Both the position numbers and the translations under genes were made by a program. From Ursus arctos (lineage: Eukaryota; Chordata; Mammalia; Carnivora; Ursidae): a DNA stretch of 64,000 nt. The notes beneath the pieces are model-generated. The model was not told the origin of the DNA, searched no databases, and saw only the letters and a program-made list of their open reading frames with translations. The stretch covers positions 26,469,772-26,533,771 of the forward strand of contig NW_026622874.1 of NCBI RefSeq assembly GCF_023065955.2, read 5' to 3'. Positions 1 through 13,100 of the stretch are shown here, piece by piece. How positions within the stretch are numbered: the first letter of the stretch is position 1; each line of letters starts with the position of its first letter.

Positions 1-962
1 AAAGAAATTCTGAGTAAGAACAAAGCTGGGGGCATCACACTTCCTGACTTCAAGATACATTATAAAGCTAGAGTAATCAAAACAGTATGGTACTGGCATA
101 AAAACAGACATAGAGACCAACAGAAGAGAACAGAGTTTAGAAATAAATCCATGCAGATATGGTCAACTGATATTATAGAATAATATCAAGAATAAACGAT
201 GGGGACAGTCTCCTGAATAAATGGTGCTGGGAAAACTGGATATCCACAAGCAAAAGAATGAAATTGGACCATACACAAAAAATCAAAACGGATTAAAGAC
301 TTAAACATAAGAACCAAAACTACAGGGGGCACCTTGATGGCTCAGTTGAGAAGCATGTGACAACTGATCCTGGGGTAGTGAGTTTGAGCCCCATGTTGGG
401 TGTGGAGATTGCTTAAATAAAGCTAAAAAAAAAAAAAAAAAAAAAAAAACCCAAACCATAAAACTCCCAGGGAAAAAAAAGGGAAAAAGCTCCCTGACAT
501 TGGTCTTGGCAATGATTTCCTATATATGACACCAAAATCACAGGCAACAAAAGCAAAAATAGACCAGAGGATTATAGCACACTTAAAAAACGTGATAGGC
601 TATGTGGTCAAAATCATAGTAAGATTCACCTCACACCCGTTAAGATGGCTATTACCCAAAAAACAAGAGCAAGGGTTGTACAGAGGTTTTAGAGAAAAGG
701 GAACCCTTTTACACTGTAGGTAGGAATATAAGTTGCTATAGCCACTATGGAAAAGAGTACAAAGGCCCCTCAGAAATTGAAGAACGAAACTACCATATGA
801 TCCAGCAATCCCACTTTGGATATATACCCAAAGGAAATGAAATTAGCATCTTGAAGAGACAGCTTGTGCCCATGTTCACTGCAGTAATATTCACAATAGC
901 CAAGACATGGAAACAACCTAAATGTCCGCTGACAGATGAATGGATAAAACAATGTGGCATAG
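1..962 (+). mobile_element. L1 ORF2 3' region, truncated at window edge and by Tigger2
   Basis: The sequence reads as the reverse-transcriptase C-terminal part of an L1 (atggtactggcataaaaacagacatag..., catggaaacaacctaaatgtccgctgacagatgaatgg). It contains a SINE at 326-450. L1 sequence of the same orientation reappears at 4281-4490, just after Tigger2, so one L1 was probably split. Confidence 0.85.
326..450 (+). mobile_element. SINEC, older type
   Basis: gggggcaccttgatggctcagttgagaagcatgtg... followed by attgcttaaataaag and a long poly(A). It is inserted in the L1 at 1-962. Confidence 0.85.
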
Positions 963-1020
963 ACAGTTGATCCTTGAGCAATATAGGTTTGAACTGTGCA
1001 GGTCCACTTATATGTGGATT

Positions 1021-1198
1021 TTTTTTTTAAATCTATTTATTTATTTTAGAGAAAGAGAAAGAGAGAGCACAAGTAGGAGGAGGGACAGAGGGAGAAGCAG
1101 GCTCCCCGCAGAGCAGGGAGCTCAATGCAGGGCTCTATCCCAGGACCCTGGGATCATGACCTGAGCCGAAGGCAGATGCTCAACTGATCAGGCACCCC
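1021..1198 (-). mobile_element. SINEC in Tigger2
   Basis: Reverse Can-SINE with target duplication tatatgtggattttt (1009-1023 and 1199-1213). Confidence 0.92.
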
Positions 1199-1689
1199 TA
1201 TATGTGGATTTTTAAAAAATAAATACATTGGAAATTTTTTTGAAGATTTGCAACAGTTTGAAAAACCTCAGTCAAATTGCACAGCCTAGAAATATTTTAA
1301 AATATTAAGAAAAAGTTAGGTATTTCATGAATGCATAAAACATATGTAGATACTATTTCATCGTTTGCTACCATAAAATACAAATTACAAAAAGTTAAAA
1401 TTTATCACAATTTACACACACAGACTTTACATGGTGCCATTCACAGCTGAAAGAAATGTAAAGAAACCTAAAGATGCAGTAGTAAATAGTAATTGCATAA
1501 AATTAATGGTAGTATATACTTTAATAATGCCATAGTTGTTACAGAAAAAGCCATCAAACCCAAAACAATAAATTCCTGCTGGAGAAAACTGTGTCCAGAT
1601 GTGTATGACCTCACAGGATTTACAATATAGTCAATCAAGGAAATCATGAAAGAGATCATGAATATGACAAAAAAGGTAAGGGGTGAAGG

Positions 1690-2749
1690 GTTTCAAGATA
1701 CGGACTTAGATTTCAAGATATACTAAAAAGCTGTAGTAATCAAAACAGTATGGTACTGACACAAAAACAGACATATAGATCAATGGAACAGAATAGAGCC
1801 CAGAAATAAACTCATGATTACATAGTCAATCTTCAACAAAGGAGGCAAGAATATGCAATGGGAAAAAGACAGTCTCTTCAACAAATAGTGTTGGGAAAAC
1901 TGGACAGCTACATGCAGAATAAAACTGGACCACTTTCTTATACCATTATACAAAAATAAACTCAAAATGAATTTAGGACCTAAATATAAGAGCTGAAACC
2001 ATAAAAATCCTGAAAAAGAGCACAGGCAGTAATGGCTCTGACATTGGCCATAGCAACATTTTTTCTAGGTAGGTCTCCTGAGGCAAGGGAAACAAAAGTA
2101 AAAATAAACTATTGGGACTCCACCAAAATAAAAAGCTTCTGCACAGCAAAGGAAACCCTCAACAAAACTAAAAGACAACCTACATAATGGGAGAAAATAT
2201 TTGCAAATGACATATTTGATAAAGGATTAGTAACCAAAATAGAGAAAGAACTTCTATAACTCAACACAAACAAAAACAATCCAATTAAAAATAGGCAGAA
2301 GACATGAACTAGCTATTTCTACGAAGACGACACACAGATGGCAAAGAGACACACGAAAAGATGCTCAGTATCACTCATCACAGGAAAATGTAAATCAAAA
2401 CCACAATGAGATTATCACTTCACACCTGTCAGAATGGTGAAAATCAAAAACAAAAGAAGCAAGTGTTGGCACAGATGTGGAGAAAAATAATCCTTGTGGT
2501 AGTGATGGTGGGAATGCAAACTGGTGCAGCCACTATGGAAAACAGTATCGAGGTTCCTCCAAAAATTAAAAATAGAACTACCCTATGATCCAGTAATTCC
2601 ACTATTGGGTATTTACCCAAAGAATATGAAAACACTAATTTGAAAAGATACACACACCCCTATGTTTATTGCAGCATTATTTACAATAACCAAATTATGG
2701 AAGCAATCTAAGTGTCCATTGATCGGTGAATGGATAAAGAAGATGTGGG

Positions 2750-2797
<48 letters not shown>

Positions 2798-3145
2798 GAA
2801 TGAAATCTTGCCATTTGCACATCATTGATGAATCTAGAGGGTGTAATGCCCAGTGAAATGAACAAGTCAGTCAGAGAAAGACAACTACCATATGACTTCA
2901 CTCATATGTGGAATTTAACAAAGAAAGCAAACAAAGAAAAAAGAACAAACAAAAAACCAGACTCTTAAATATAGAGAACAAACTGATGGTTACCAGAGGG
3001 GCGGTGGGTGGGAGGATGGGTAAAATAGGTGAAGAGGAATAAGAGTACACTTACTGTGATAAGCTCTGAGTAATTGCTGAGTCACTATACTGTGCATGTG
3101 AAACTAGTATCACACTGTATGTTAATTATACTGGAATTTAAAAAA
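1690..3145 (+). mobile_element. L1 3' part inserted in Tigger2
   Basis: It contains ORF2 3' sequence, a (TG)n tract, the usual gaatttaacaaagaaagcaaac... 3' region and a short A-rich end. Diverged flanking repeats (aagatacggacttagat before, aagatatggatcttaga after) look like its target-site duplication. Confidence 0.85.
2750..2793. repeat. (TG)n microsatellite
   Basis: About 20 TG units within the L1 at 1690-3145. Confidence 0.97.
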
Positions 3146-4280
3146 AAGATATGGATCTTAGAGAAACTCAAGAGCAAACAGACACACCAGAGGGATTAAA
3201 AGAAGATGACTTGATGGAGATGAGTGCTCCCACACTAAGGAAGAAGGCAGAGGACCCAGAAGAAGAAGTGCCAGAAAACAAACTGACATCAGATAATCTG
3301 GGAGAAGAGTTCTGATTATTCAAGACTGCCTTCAACTTCTTTTACGATGTGGGCCCTTTTCTGACAGAGGCACTGAAACTGAAGGAAAGGGTGGAAGAAA
3401 GTTGGTACCATACAGACATATTTTTTGAGACATGAGAAGGCAAAAAAAGTCAGACAGAAATTACATATTTTGGAACGTGCCTGCCTCTCTTGCCCCCCCT
3501 TCCACATTCTCCACCTTTTCAGCCTCTGCCACTCTTAACAGCAAGACCAACCTTCCCTCTTCCTCCTCAGCCTACTCAATGCAAAGAAGATGAGGCTGAA
3601 GACCTTTATGATGATGCACTTCCAATTAAGGAACAGTAATTAACCATCACGCTGTACAGCTAATGAATTTATCTGTTGTATGTGTATGAGCGTCTTTGTG
3701 TGAAAATCTAACTGTGTGGCAGGAACTGTAGGAGATGTTTTTGTGTCATCATCTTCTCCTAAGTACTCACTGTGTAGAACATTGTGTGCAAGACTTGTAT
3801 GGAAGAGGATAGCTAATCCTCATATAGGCGTAAGATGAGTGATACTTCATATAAAATTAACAATGTCAGTTTTCTTACTTTCATAACTTTGCTTTCAAGG
3901 AAATAGGATACTGTATACCTCTCTCTCTCTAGTAACTGGAGAAACTGCCTATCAGCCTATCATCACAGGTAAACGTTTTTTAAGAAGTAACAATGTTTCC
4001 AATACTGTATTATGAAATGACTGTAATACTGTATGCTATAGAAATTTTATAATGACCCATTGATTAATGTACAGGACAGGCTACTATGAAGCAATCAACT
4101 ACACTAGGGTCCCATAAAACAATCATACTGCTGCTTCTTCATTATCAATTTATGAATCATTATACCTGTAAATAAATACAAATTTCTTTTTCACATTATC
4201 TTCTCATTTTTAATGGTTAGTGTTAATAATACATATAAAATCTACTATGTTTTGTATCATATAAGACAACAGGGTTGTAG

Positions 4281-4490
4281 GTTCTGACAGACAATTCATT
4301 TTATGAGGAATCTAAAACAGTCAAATTCACAGAAGCAGAGAGTAGTAGAATGGTGGTTGCTGGGGGAAGGGGAAAATGAGGAGGTATTAAAGGGTACAGT
4401 TTCAGTTGTACAAGATGAGTAAGTCCTAGAAATCTACTGTAAAGCACAGTATCTATAGTTAACAATACTGTACTGTATTTCTCACACCAC
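4281..4490 (+). mobile_element. L1 3' end fragment, probable continuation of the 1-962 element
   Basis: The text atgaggaatctaaaacagtcaaattcacagaagcagagagtag...gttgctgggggaagg is the familiar L1M 3' part. Confidence 0.7.
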
Positions 4491-4697
4491 AATTTACGCT
4501 TTACATCCAGACCTTCTCCTGCTCCTCCAAACAGATGGAGATAACTAGTAATCATAGCTGTTCTTTATTAATGAAATCACAATCCATTTAAATGCCTATC
4601 TGAAGAACTAAATATTTTTGTATGTTGAATAATAAAGAAAAACAGAAAGCAAATAAACTTAATTATTTCAATAATAGGTAGAGATTTATCAACTTAC

Positions 4698-4766
4698 TAT
4701 GTATCCTAGCCCTCCTTCTTGTGGGTTGTTCAAACCATTCTTGAGGGGTTTTTTGATATCCCGAGC
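4698..4766 (-). CDS. TOR1AIP1: TOR1AIP1 exon ([11 protein letters not shown]), last one in the window
   Basis: This 69-nt exon has acceptor tatttgcttcag and donor A|gtaagt. It encodes [20 protein letters not shown] followed by RIH, matching the human nucleoplasmic segment just ahead of the transmembrane region. No further LAP1 exon is visible between 4697 and the left edge, so the membrane and luminal exons lie outside. Confidence 0.93.
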
Positions 4767-7700
4767 CTGAAGCAAATACATATATCAAGATATCATTTCA
4801 CATACTTTGAAATGTATACAAATTTACAAGGTAAATTTATCAGAAAGGCAAAACACATCTGGGGAGGAAAACAACAAAAGCAATAGGTTCAGAAGTAAAA
4901 GATAATGTTAAAGGATCTACCAGTGAAAGGTGAACCATGACTTACAGCAAAATAAGCAGCAAATAAATATATAATCACCTAATAGACAAAACTATGTACA
5001 AGTCCTTTGTTCTGGTCTGAGAATGACTGAATTCAATAATACTTGAATTTGATTTCAATATTACTTAAGAAGAAAAAAGTTAACCATTTATTCTTGTAAA
5101 GAAGTTACTTTAGGTAAAATAGTCCTAAACACATTCCCATGTAATTACACATTTGGTACCAAAGTGTGGTGGGACTAAAAGGCAAAGAGGGTAAAATAAT
5201 CTAAAACCCTAATTCAAATCCAAATTTGACAAAGTCAAAATTACTTGACTGATAAAAGAACAGACAACCAACCACTTACTTAGCACGGGAGGTTGCTTAT
5301 CAAGAGTTAGGAAGTCTCGACCTAAAACAGAAAACAAAGATAGGGTCATACAATACGTGGAAGTAGGTACAGTGAAGATACTGCATAGACATTGTACTTG
5401 TATAATATGGATACTATAAACAAAAAAATCCCCACAAAAATCAAACCTTTCTTTCATCAGTCCCAAACATAGGTGATGCATCCATTCTTTCCCCTTTTCT
5501 AAACTTCAAAGTATTCAAGATTTGGATAATAATAAGTCAACTTTAGGATCAATACCATCAAAATAATGGCTGCGTGTACTGAATGCTTACCAGGTATGAA
5601 GTATAATTTTATTTAATTCTCACACTTCATGTGGTTGATACCATTATTCCTATTTACAAATAAGGGCACTGAAATTGATCATTTGCCCAAGATTACATAT
5701 CTACAGGTAATAGGGCTGAGATATAAACCTAGGCAGTCCATATATGTTTATACTACATAAGCAACGTTGTGGGCATTGCAAAATAGTTATGAAGAGAAAG
5801 ATGCTAATTTTTGTTTTGGGATGGTATCTAAGGACAATTGTAAAATGATACAATGGGATGATTAGAAATGATATTTCAAACAATCATAACAAAGTAAATT
5901 TCCAAATCTGCCCTAAAGAAATGAGTTATTTCTACCCACTGATACAAGTGTCACTATAAATTTTTCAGTTTTTTTCCTGCATACAAATGCAAAATATGCC
6001 AGCTGTAAAAGAAATAAAACATTCTAGAAATAATTAACTTAAAAATTCATAAATATTTATTAAGTGCCTACTATGTGCAGGAATACCATGGTGATTAAGA
6101 CATATGAATATTCTTTCAGATTTGTTTTCGGTCTATACCAACAAAATACTTTTTAAAAAAAAGTAGACACATGCTTTTTAAAATGTCTTTCATGGTTTTT
6201 AAGAAGTACTTTTTTTTTTTTTTTAAGATTTATTTATTTATTTATTTGAGAGAGCGTATGTGCATGTGAGGGGGTGGGGAGGGAGTGGCATGGGAGGGGT
6301 GAGGACAGAAGTGGAAGGAGAGGAAAGAATCTCAAACCAACTCTGCGCTGAGTGCAGAGTCCAACATGCGGCTCAATCCTACAACCCTGAGATCATGACC
6401 TGAGCCGAAACCAAGATCAGACCCTTAACCAACTGAGCCACCCAGGCACCCCAAGAAGTACTTTTCAAAAAACGCCTCTGACTTAGGTTTGTATCTTATA
6501 ATCAAGAATTTAACTGGATGGTTTATCTTTCTCAGTGACACATAAAATAAAGGCATCTTAGATTTAAGGATATATATCTTGATCACCTATTCATTAGTAT
6601 ACAAAGTACTCATTTTTCATAACTAAAAAGTATTCCACTGTATGCATGTAGCATAATTTATATAGGGAGATACTTTCAAGAGCTTCCAAAAATCAAAAAT
6701 GTAGTATAACAAAGGGCAAAGATATAAGATGATTCAGCAAGTAATTTTCCACAAATGATTTATTTTTGTGTCTCAGTGGCTTTTGTTTTATCGCAGTTTT
6801 AAGTTCAAACCCAGAACCTTCTAAAAGCTAAATATAGATAAAATGAAATAAAGTGGAATTCTATAAACATAGTGATTACAAAACAGATTTCTAGAGACTT
6901 TTCCTTTAAAAACAATCTCATGGGGCGCCTGGGTGGCTCAGTCAGTTAAGTGTCTGCCTTCGGCTCAGGTCATGATTCCAGGTTCCCAGGATTGAGTCCC
7001 ACATCCAGCTCCTTGCTCAGTGGGAACCCTGCTTCTCCCTCTGCTTGCCACTCCCCCTGCTTGTGCACGTGCTCTCTCTCTCTCTCTCTGACAAATAAAG
7101 AACTAAAATCTTTAAAAATAAATAAATAAATAATTCAAAAAAGGTGATGTGGAAAGGAAAAAAGTCCTTGAAGATTTTATATACAAAGATATTTTAGGCT
7201 GATTAATAATTAACTCAAATTCTGGGACTTGATTTAAAAATGAAAAAGAAAAAACAGTATCATTTCTGCTTAACCTAAGAAATACATATCCACTGCAGGT
7301 AATCTGCAAAATACAGAAGGGAAAAAAAAATGTCACCAATTATTTTACCATCCTGAACAAATCAGTGTTATTAGCATTTTAGTATCTTTCCAATCTTTTC
7401 TTTTGTTATATTTTCTCAACACTTTGTGAAAATTTTCAAGATTGTAAGTGACGCTGTAAGATTTTTATATACCTACCACCTAGCTTATCATTAACTTTTT
7501 ACTATGCCTTGGTTTATTACTTATCCAACCTTCCAAACTTTTCCAATACAGCTCAAATCATACTACATATAAAATTTATATCCTTATTAGAATATGTCCA
7601 TATAAATAGGCTCAAACTACATTAGTTAAATTAAACTAAAAACAGTCAACAAATTTATATGGGCAGCAAGGACATTCAACAAGTCACGGAATGCAGATTC

Positions 7701-10135
7701 TTGTTTTTTAAAATCAAATTCAAGCTTGAGTACAGAGATGAAGCAAATTCAAGATGCTGGATGAGTTGTTTAGCAATCACTAGACCTCTTTTTCAACACT
7801 TCATGGAAGTGCTGGAAATTGGAAAAGAGGATCTTCAAAAATAAAAACAGCATTTGACCACACACACAGGTAGACTTTGGAGTTTAAGACATGGCTTTAC
7901 TTACTTTGTGATGACTGGCAAAATGATTCTGGATATTGACTTGACGATCTGGTGGTCTGATCTAAAAAAACAACAACAAAAGTAAATATAGTACCTTGTA
8001 AAGTACAGTATACTTTTAAATGCACATTTTATAAGAGAACAATGAGTAATCAAAGGAGCAAAGATAGTCAGTAAAACCCCAGGAATTCAACACATGGGTG
8101 CACAATTTATTTTTAAAATTAAAGTCATGTTGTATCTAAAAAATTAATTATCTCTTTGCCTAACCACTTTCTAAAGAAAAAAATGTAAGATATAGAACAT
8201 GGCATGAGGCAAGGGAGATAATACAAGCTTTGGGCTGGGGAACATTTTGAAAGTTTATAATGGATCTTCTTGAAATCATTAATACCTCATTTTGCCTCAA
8301 AATTTTCTTGTAAGTGGCCAATACATTATATATTTTAGTCTACTCTTTAAAAAACGTGTTTTCATATAAAAATGGAAATCATAACTAAACCTGTTCAAAA
8401 GTGATCAGATTGTTATCTTGGAAGCAGGAGCATTTGACATATTCAGGGTGGTAGCTAAATATTTTTGTTACCGTATTCCTATTACTAAAAAAATTTGAGC
8501 ATCAATCTCAAAAACATATACATGTATTACTGAAATAATATATAAACTAATGTGTTGCATTTATTATAAAATAAAAACAGACATTTTAAATGGATGAAAT
8601 AAAATATAAATATATATGAAATTCTAATATTTTCTTCCTGCACTCCAATGGAACTTTTTTGTTTTTATTTAAATTCCAGTTAGTTAACATACGGTATAGT
8701 ATTAGTTTCAGATGTACAATGAAGTTATTTAACACTTTCATACAATCCCCTGTGTTCATCACAGCAAGTGCACTCCTTAATCCACATCACCTGTTTCACC
8801 CATCCCCCAACCCACCTCCCCTCTGGTCAGACTGTTCTCTATAGTTAAGAGTCTGTTTCTCGGTTTGCGCCTCTCTCTCTCTTTTTGTCCCCTTTGCTCA
8901 TTTGTTTCTTCTTGTACCTCTTCGGTGATAATGAGCCCAGAAAATAATCCAGGAAGATCTGTATTCTTTTTAATGTGCTCCCCTTTTTGTTCTTTAGCTA
9001 GAGTTTTCTTCTGCATATGGGTATGTGCTTCATTAAGAATTTATTAGAATTCTAAAGGGATCACAGAGCCTGCGGTTTATGTAGTTTTGAAGAGCTATAT
9101 GCTGGTAGCAATGCCATCAAATTATTGGCTATATGAATGGCTTAATCAGTCTCTAATTTTTAGAGCTTTGTGTGTACATATACCAAAACTAATAAGAACA
9201 CTTAATTTAAGGGTTTACTACATGACAGGTACTTTCTAGGTGCTTGCACATATGAATTAATTTAACCTCTTAACAACCCAGGTGAGGAAACTGAGGAACA
9301 CAGAAGTTAAACAATGGCTTGAGGGCACCGACCCAGTAGTGGAGGAGTGAAACCCAGGGATTCTGGCTTCAGAGCCCATGTTCTTAACCACTATGCTAGA
9401 ATGGTGCATATCTCCTTTGGGATTTCTGCATCAAGAAAGAACGGGGGGAAATGAGGAAGGGTGGGAAATACAGGGAATACCAAATGCCCATAAACCGGCT
9501 TATGAGCTTATTTTTAAAACGGAATGATGAAGTAAAACAGGAACTATGGAAATTCTCAAAAAGCGGTGAGGGGAAGTGGAGAATTAACTCTTTCATAGGA
9601 CTAAAATATAAAATTATTCACTCTTTACAGAGTTTACAAATTGGTTTGGCACACTCTTAAGCCTCAATTGGTATTTTTTTTTCTCTTCAGTCAATTCTTT
9701 CCTTTAATAAAACACAAATTCACATGAACAATCATAAACTGTTATTACTGAGCTGGTGTGAATTTGAACAATCCAGAGATAAAAGCAATTACCCAGGTAT
9801 ATTAAAACTTCCTAAAAGCTAACTAACATTCCTGATAGTGTAATGAGTACCAATGCCAATGAAATTAGTTTCTCTATAACATTTAAAACATTTTTAAAAA
9901 TATTTTATTTATTTATTTGAGAGAGAAGGAAAGAGAGCGAGTGTGTGCATACACATAGATACACACACACACACGAGTACACAAGGGGAGTGAGGGGCAG
10001 AGGGAGAGGGACAAGCAGACTCCCCGCTAAGAAAGGAACCCGACATGGGGCTTAATTCCAGGATGCTGGGATCATAATCGGAGCTCAAGTCAGATGCTTA
10101 ACCTACTGAGTCACCCAGGCATCCCTCCCTATACC

Positions 10136-10171
<36 letters not shown>

Positions 10172-13100
10172 ACAAATAACTCTTCTTTTGAGCACAAAAA
10201 ATATCTTATATTCCATAAATATCAAAGTAAGCTAAAAAGTGACTTATTTAGATATTACATGGCATTACATTACTAATTAGATGTACACATGAAATCAGTA
10301 ATTTTAATAAATATTAAATGGAACACAACCTTTTAAAAAGTCGTTTTTATAAAATACTTTGAAGTATTTTTTTAAAAAGCAAATTCACAAATACCTTTAT
10401 ATTTAAACTAAAAAGACAGCTCCTAGGATAAAATCATATGTATATAAAGCAATGTTACCTCCAAAATCAAGAGAATCCCCGGATCTGACCTTAGCAGTAG
10501 TAATATCACTGTCAGAGCTATCTTGATCATCCTGTTCAGTTTCTCCTAAAAAGAAGTAAATAATACACTAGTATAGTCTTTATTCTAAGGCTCTAAAGAT
10601 CTAGATTAAAAAACAAGTAATTCAACACTAAAATGAAGCCTCTCTAATTATCAGATATAGAATTGCTATTTATTACGCTTATTATTCTGGATCACAAATT
10701 TTCATGTAAGCTAAAATTGAGCTCATTAATGTTCTCTGAGGCACATAATTGTATCTCAAACAAATATTCAGAGTAATATCTACAAGATTATATTCTGAGG
10801 CTTTACTGTAGTCAAACAGAAAACAAATGAGCAAAATAGTGGAAAAATTCTACCTTATGGGGGAACTACATTTGGTCTGTGTGTAAATTCAGACAAGATT
10901 AGAATATGCACACATTTATAAATGTCCATCTGTGTTTCTGCAAGGGGGATGTACACATACACCCATATGCAAACATTTCAGTATGCAGGTAATCTTAGAT
11001 TATGGTGGGTTCTAAAACGGACTAAATTTTACTATACTATTTACAGACTGATTATGAGAATTTGGAAAAATGATTATTTTAATACCATAGTCAAAGCCGA
11101 GCATATGCCAGAATCTTCTTTTAGTAACTTTGCTTAAAATTATTAACTCAAACAAAAGATGCTTAAAATGCATATAGAATCGCTCACTCTATCCTATTTT
11201 ACCTGCCTAATTATGAGTTCAGGTAAGCATGGATTTTTTTTTTTCTGAAGAAAAATACACTATTTTCTGCTCTCTCTTAAGTACCTGTCAAAATTACACC
11301 TCATGTAAATGGCGAAAAAAAGATTTAGAATATTTTAAAAGAGAATACCTCCTTCAGAAAAATTGACCTTCTGTTGGACACCGGTGGCTTCTAGAAAAGA
11401 AAAGCAGACATGTCATATACAACGTCAAAAGCTAAAGCTCAGGAATAAACAAGAGCACATAATTTAGGAAAGTGAATATAAAGACAGACCAACTAAGCTT
11501 TTTTTCTATTAAATCTTAAAAATATATATATTATTTCCCTCTAGGTTATTTCAGAAATAAGTCTGATACAAACTAGAATCAGGAAGAATTTATTTTTCCT
11601 TCAGCCACAGGTCCATTTGTACTCTAAAACGTAACCTGTTTGCGGAAAACATTAAATTTTCCAATGGCAAACATTCCAGTCCCTATATAGATGAACTGTA
11701 TTCTCATTCTCCTTCTGCCAGATTCCCTACACTCTCAAGAAACCCGCCATCTTGGTAGAACTGACGAACCAGTTCTTTATCGCACTGATATATCCAAAAA
11801 GGAAGAAAGAGGGAAAGAAACTCCAGCTCCAGCAAGTTCATGAACACCACTATTCCTCAGAGCCAGAGAATCTGGGCAAAGATAAATGAGCAAAATATAT
11901 CAAACAAATTTTAAATGTAGTATTTGTACATGGGCTATTCTGAAAGATATTTATTAAAGGGAGATAAACCCAAATGTGGCATTGCATACCTGGGCTAAAA
12001 TATTGAGTGATCATTTGAGAAGTAGCATGAATCAGACTGCTCACAAAGCTGAAATCTGTTTCTTTTCAGCTTTTCCTTCTAACGTTTTTAACCCCTATTT
12101 GCTTTTCAAAAGGGCAAACTACTGTGGAAGGCAAGTGCCAACACATTATATGGTGAATCTGGGAATCTTTTCTTCAGATCAGTTTAATTATATTAACGTA
12201 ACACTGGTCAAACTACTTCTACCACAATAGTGGCAACTGTAAATCAATATGTGAAATATATTTGCCAATATTTTTGGTATAAGAAAAAACTAAATCTAAC
12301 TACACATAATACTATGTTACTCTTAAAAAACTAGAATCTGGTATATTATATCCCCCCCCCTTTTTTTTGAAGATTTTATTTATTTATTTGACACAGAGAG
12401 AGCAAGAGAGGGAACACAAGCAAGGGGAGTATGAGAGGGAGAAGCAGGCCTCCCGCCGAGCTGGGAGCCCAATGCGGGGCTCAATCCCAGGACCCTGGGA
12501 TCATGACCTGAGCTGAAGGCAGATGCTTAACGGCTGAGGCACCCAGGTGCCCCTATATTCCTTTTAATCTAGGATCTTTAAGGAGGCTGTCTTCTCAATT
12601 TTCTTTTTCAAGCAGAAAAATGGAAAGTCAAACTTGCCTTAGTGCTATTCTCTTAAAATTTTTTCATGAATATTTTCTTCATACAAAAAAGTTATCATTC
12701 CCTTTTTGGAGTTTTCTAAGCATGTAACTATTATTGTACTCATCTTTTGTACAGCAGTTTACTTTCTTTATTCATATAACTAATCCCAAAGCATGCAAAC
12801 AAAAGATGTTTTAAGAATCAGTGGTTATGTCTTAAGTCGTTACGTTAATAATAGTTAAGCCCTTGATATTTGCATGCTGCTAGTTTTCAAAAAACCTTCA
12901 TGTCTGCAATCTGATTGCCATAACGTCATAAAGGAATACTTTCCTAGGTAAGGCTCATAGCTATTAAGTGACTTTTCTAAGGGTGTCAGAACAGATGATG
13001 AAAAAAGGACTTGAACACAGGCTCTTCTGATTTCTAGTCTACCACCCACTACCACTGCATCAGTCTCGTTTATAATGGCATATAGTCAGCAATGATAGTT

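Larger units (their letters stand above)
963..4270 (+). mobile_element. Tigger2-like DNA transposon, degenerate, interrupted
   Basis: It begins cagttgatccttgagcaa, the Tigger2 terminal repeat, followed by Tigger2-like 5' sequence (aatacattggaaatttttttg... ggtgccattcac). Decayed pogo-type transposase follows at about 1540-1690 (KAIKPKTINSCWRKLCPD) and resumes at 3146-3640 (LKEDDLMEMSAP, PENKLTSDNLGEEF, FFYDVGP) after an L1 insertion at 1690-3145. A SINE sits at 1021-1197. The 3' part runs to about 4270; I did not find a clear 3' terminal repeat. Confidence 0.75.
5322..7904 (-). other. TOR1AIP1: TOR1AIP1 intron
   Basis: Holds a MIR relic and two SINEs. The remainder is unique AT-rich sequence with nothing else recognised. 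Confidence 0.85.
7962..10458 (-). other. TOR1AIP1: TOR1AIP1 intron
   Basis: Holds an L1 3' fragment, a MIR and a SINE. Nothing else is recognised. Confidence 0.85.

Noticed and set aside
2750..2793. (TG)n as a regulatory Z-DNA element
   Set aside because: It lies inside a dead L1 far from either promoter, so there is no reason to propose function.
6922..7000. tRNA-like 5' ends of the SINEs as tRNA genes
   Set aside because: Can-SINEs derive from tRNA and keep A/B-box-like text, but none folds as a complete tRNA with an intact acceptor stem by eye.
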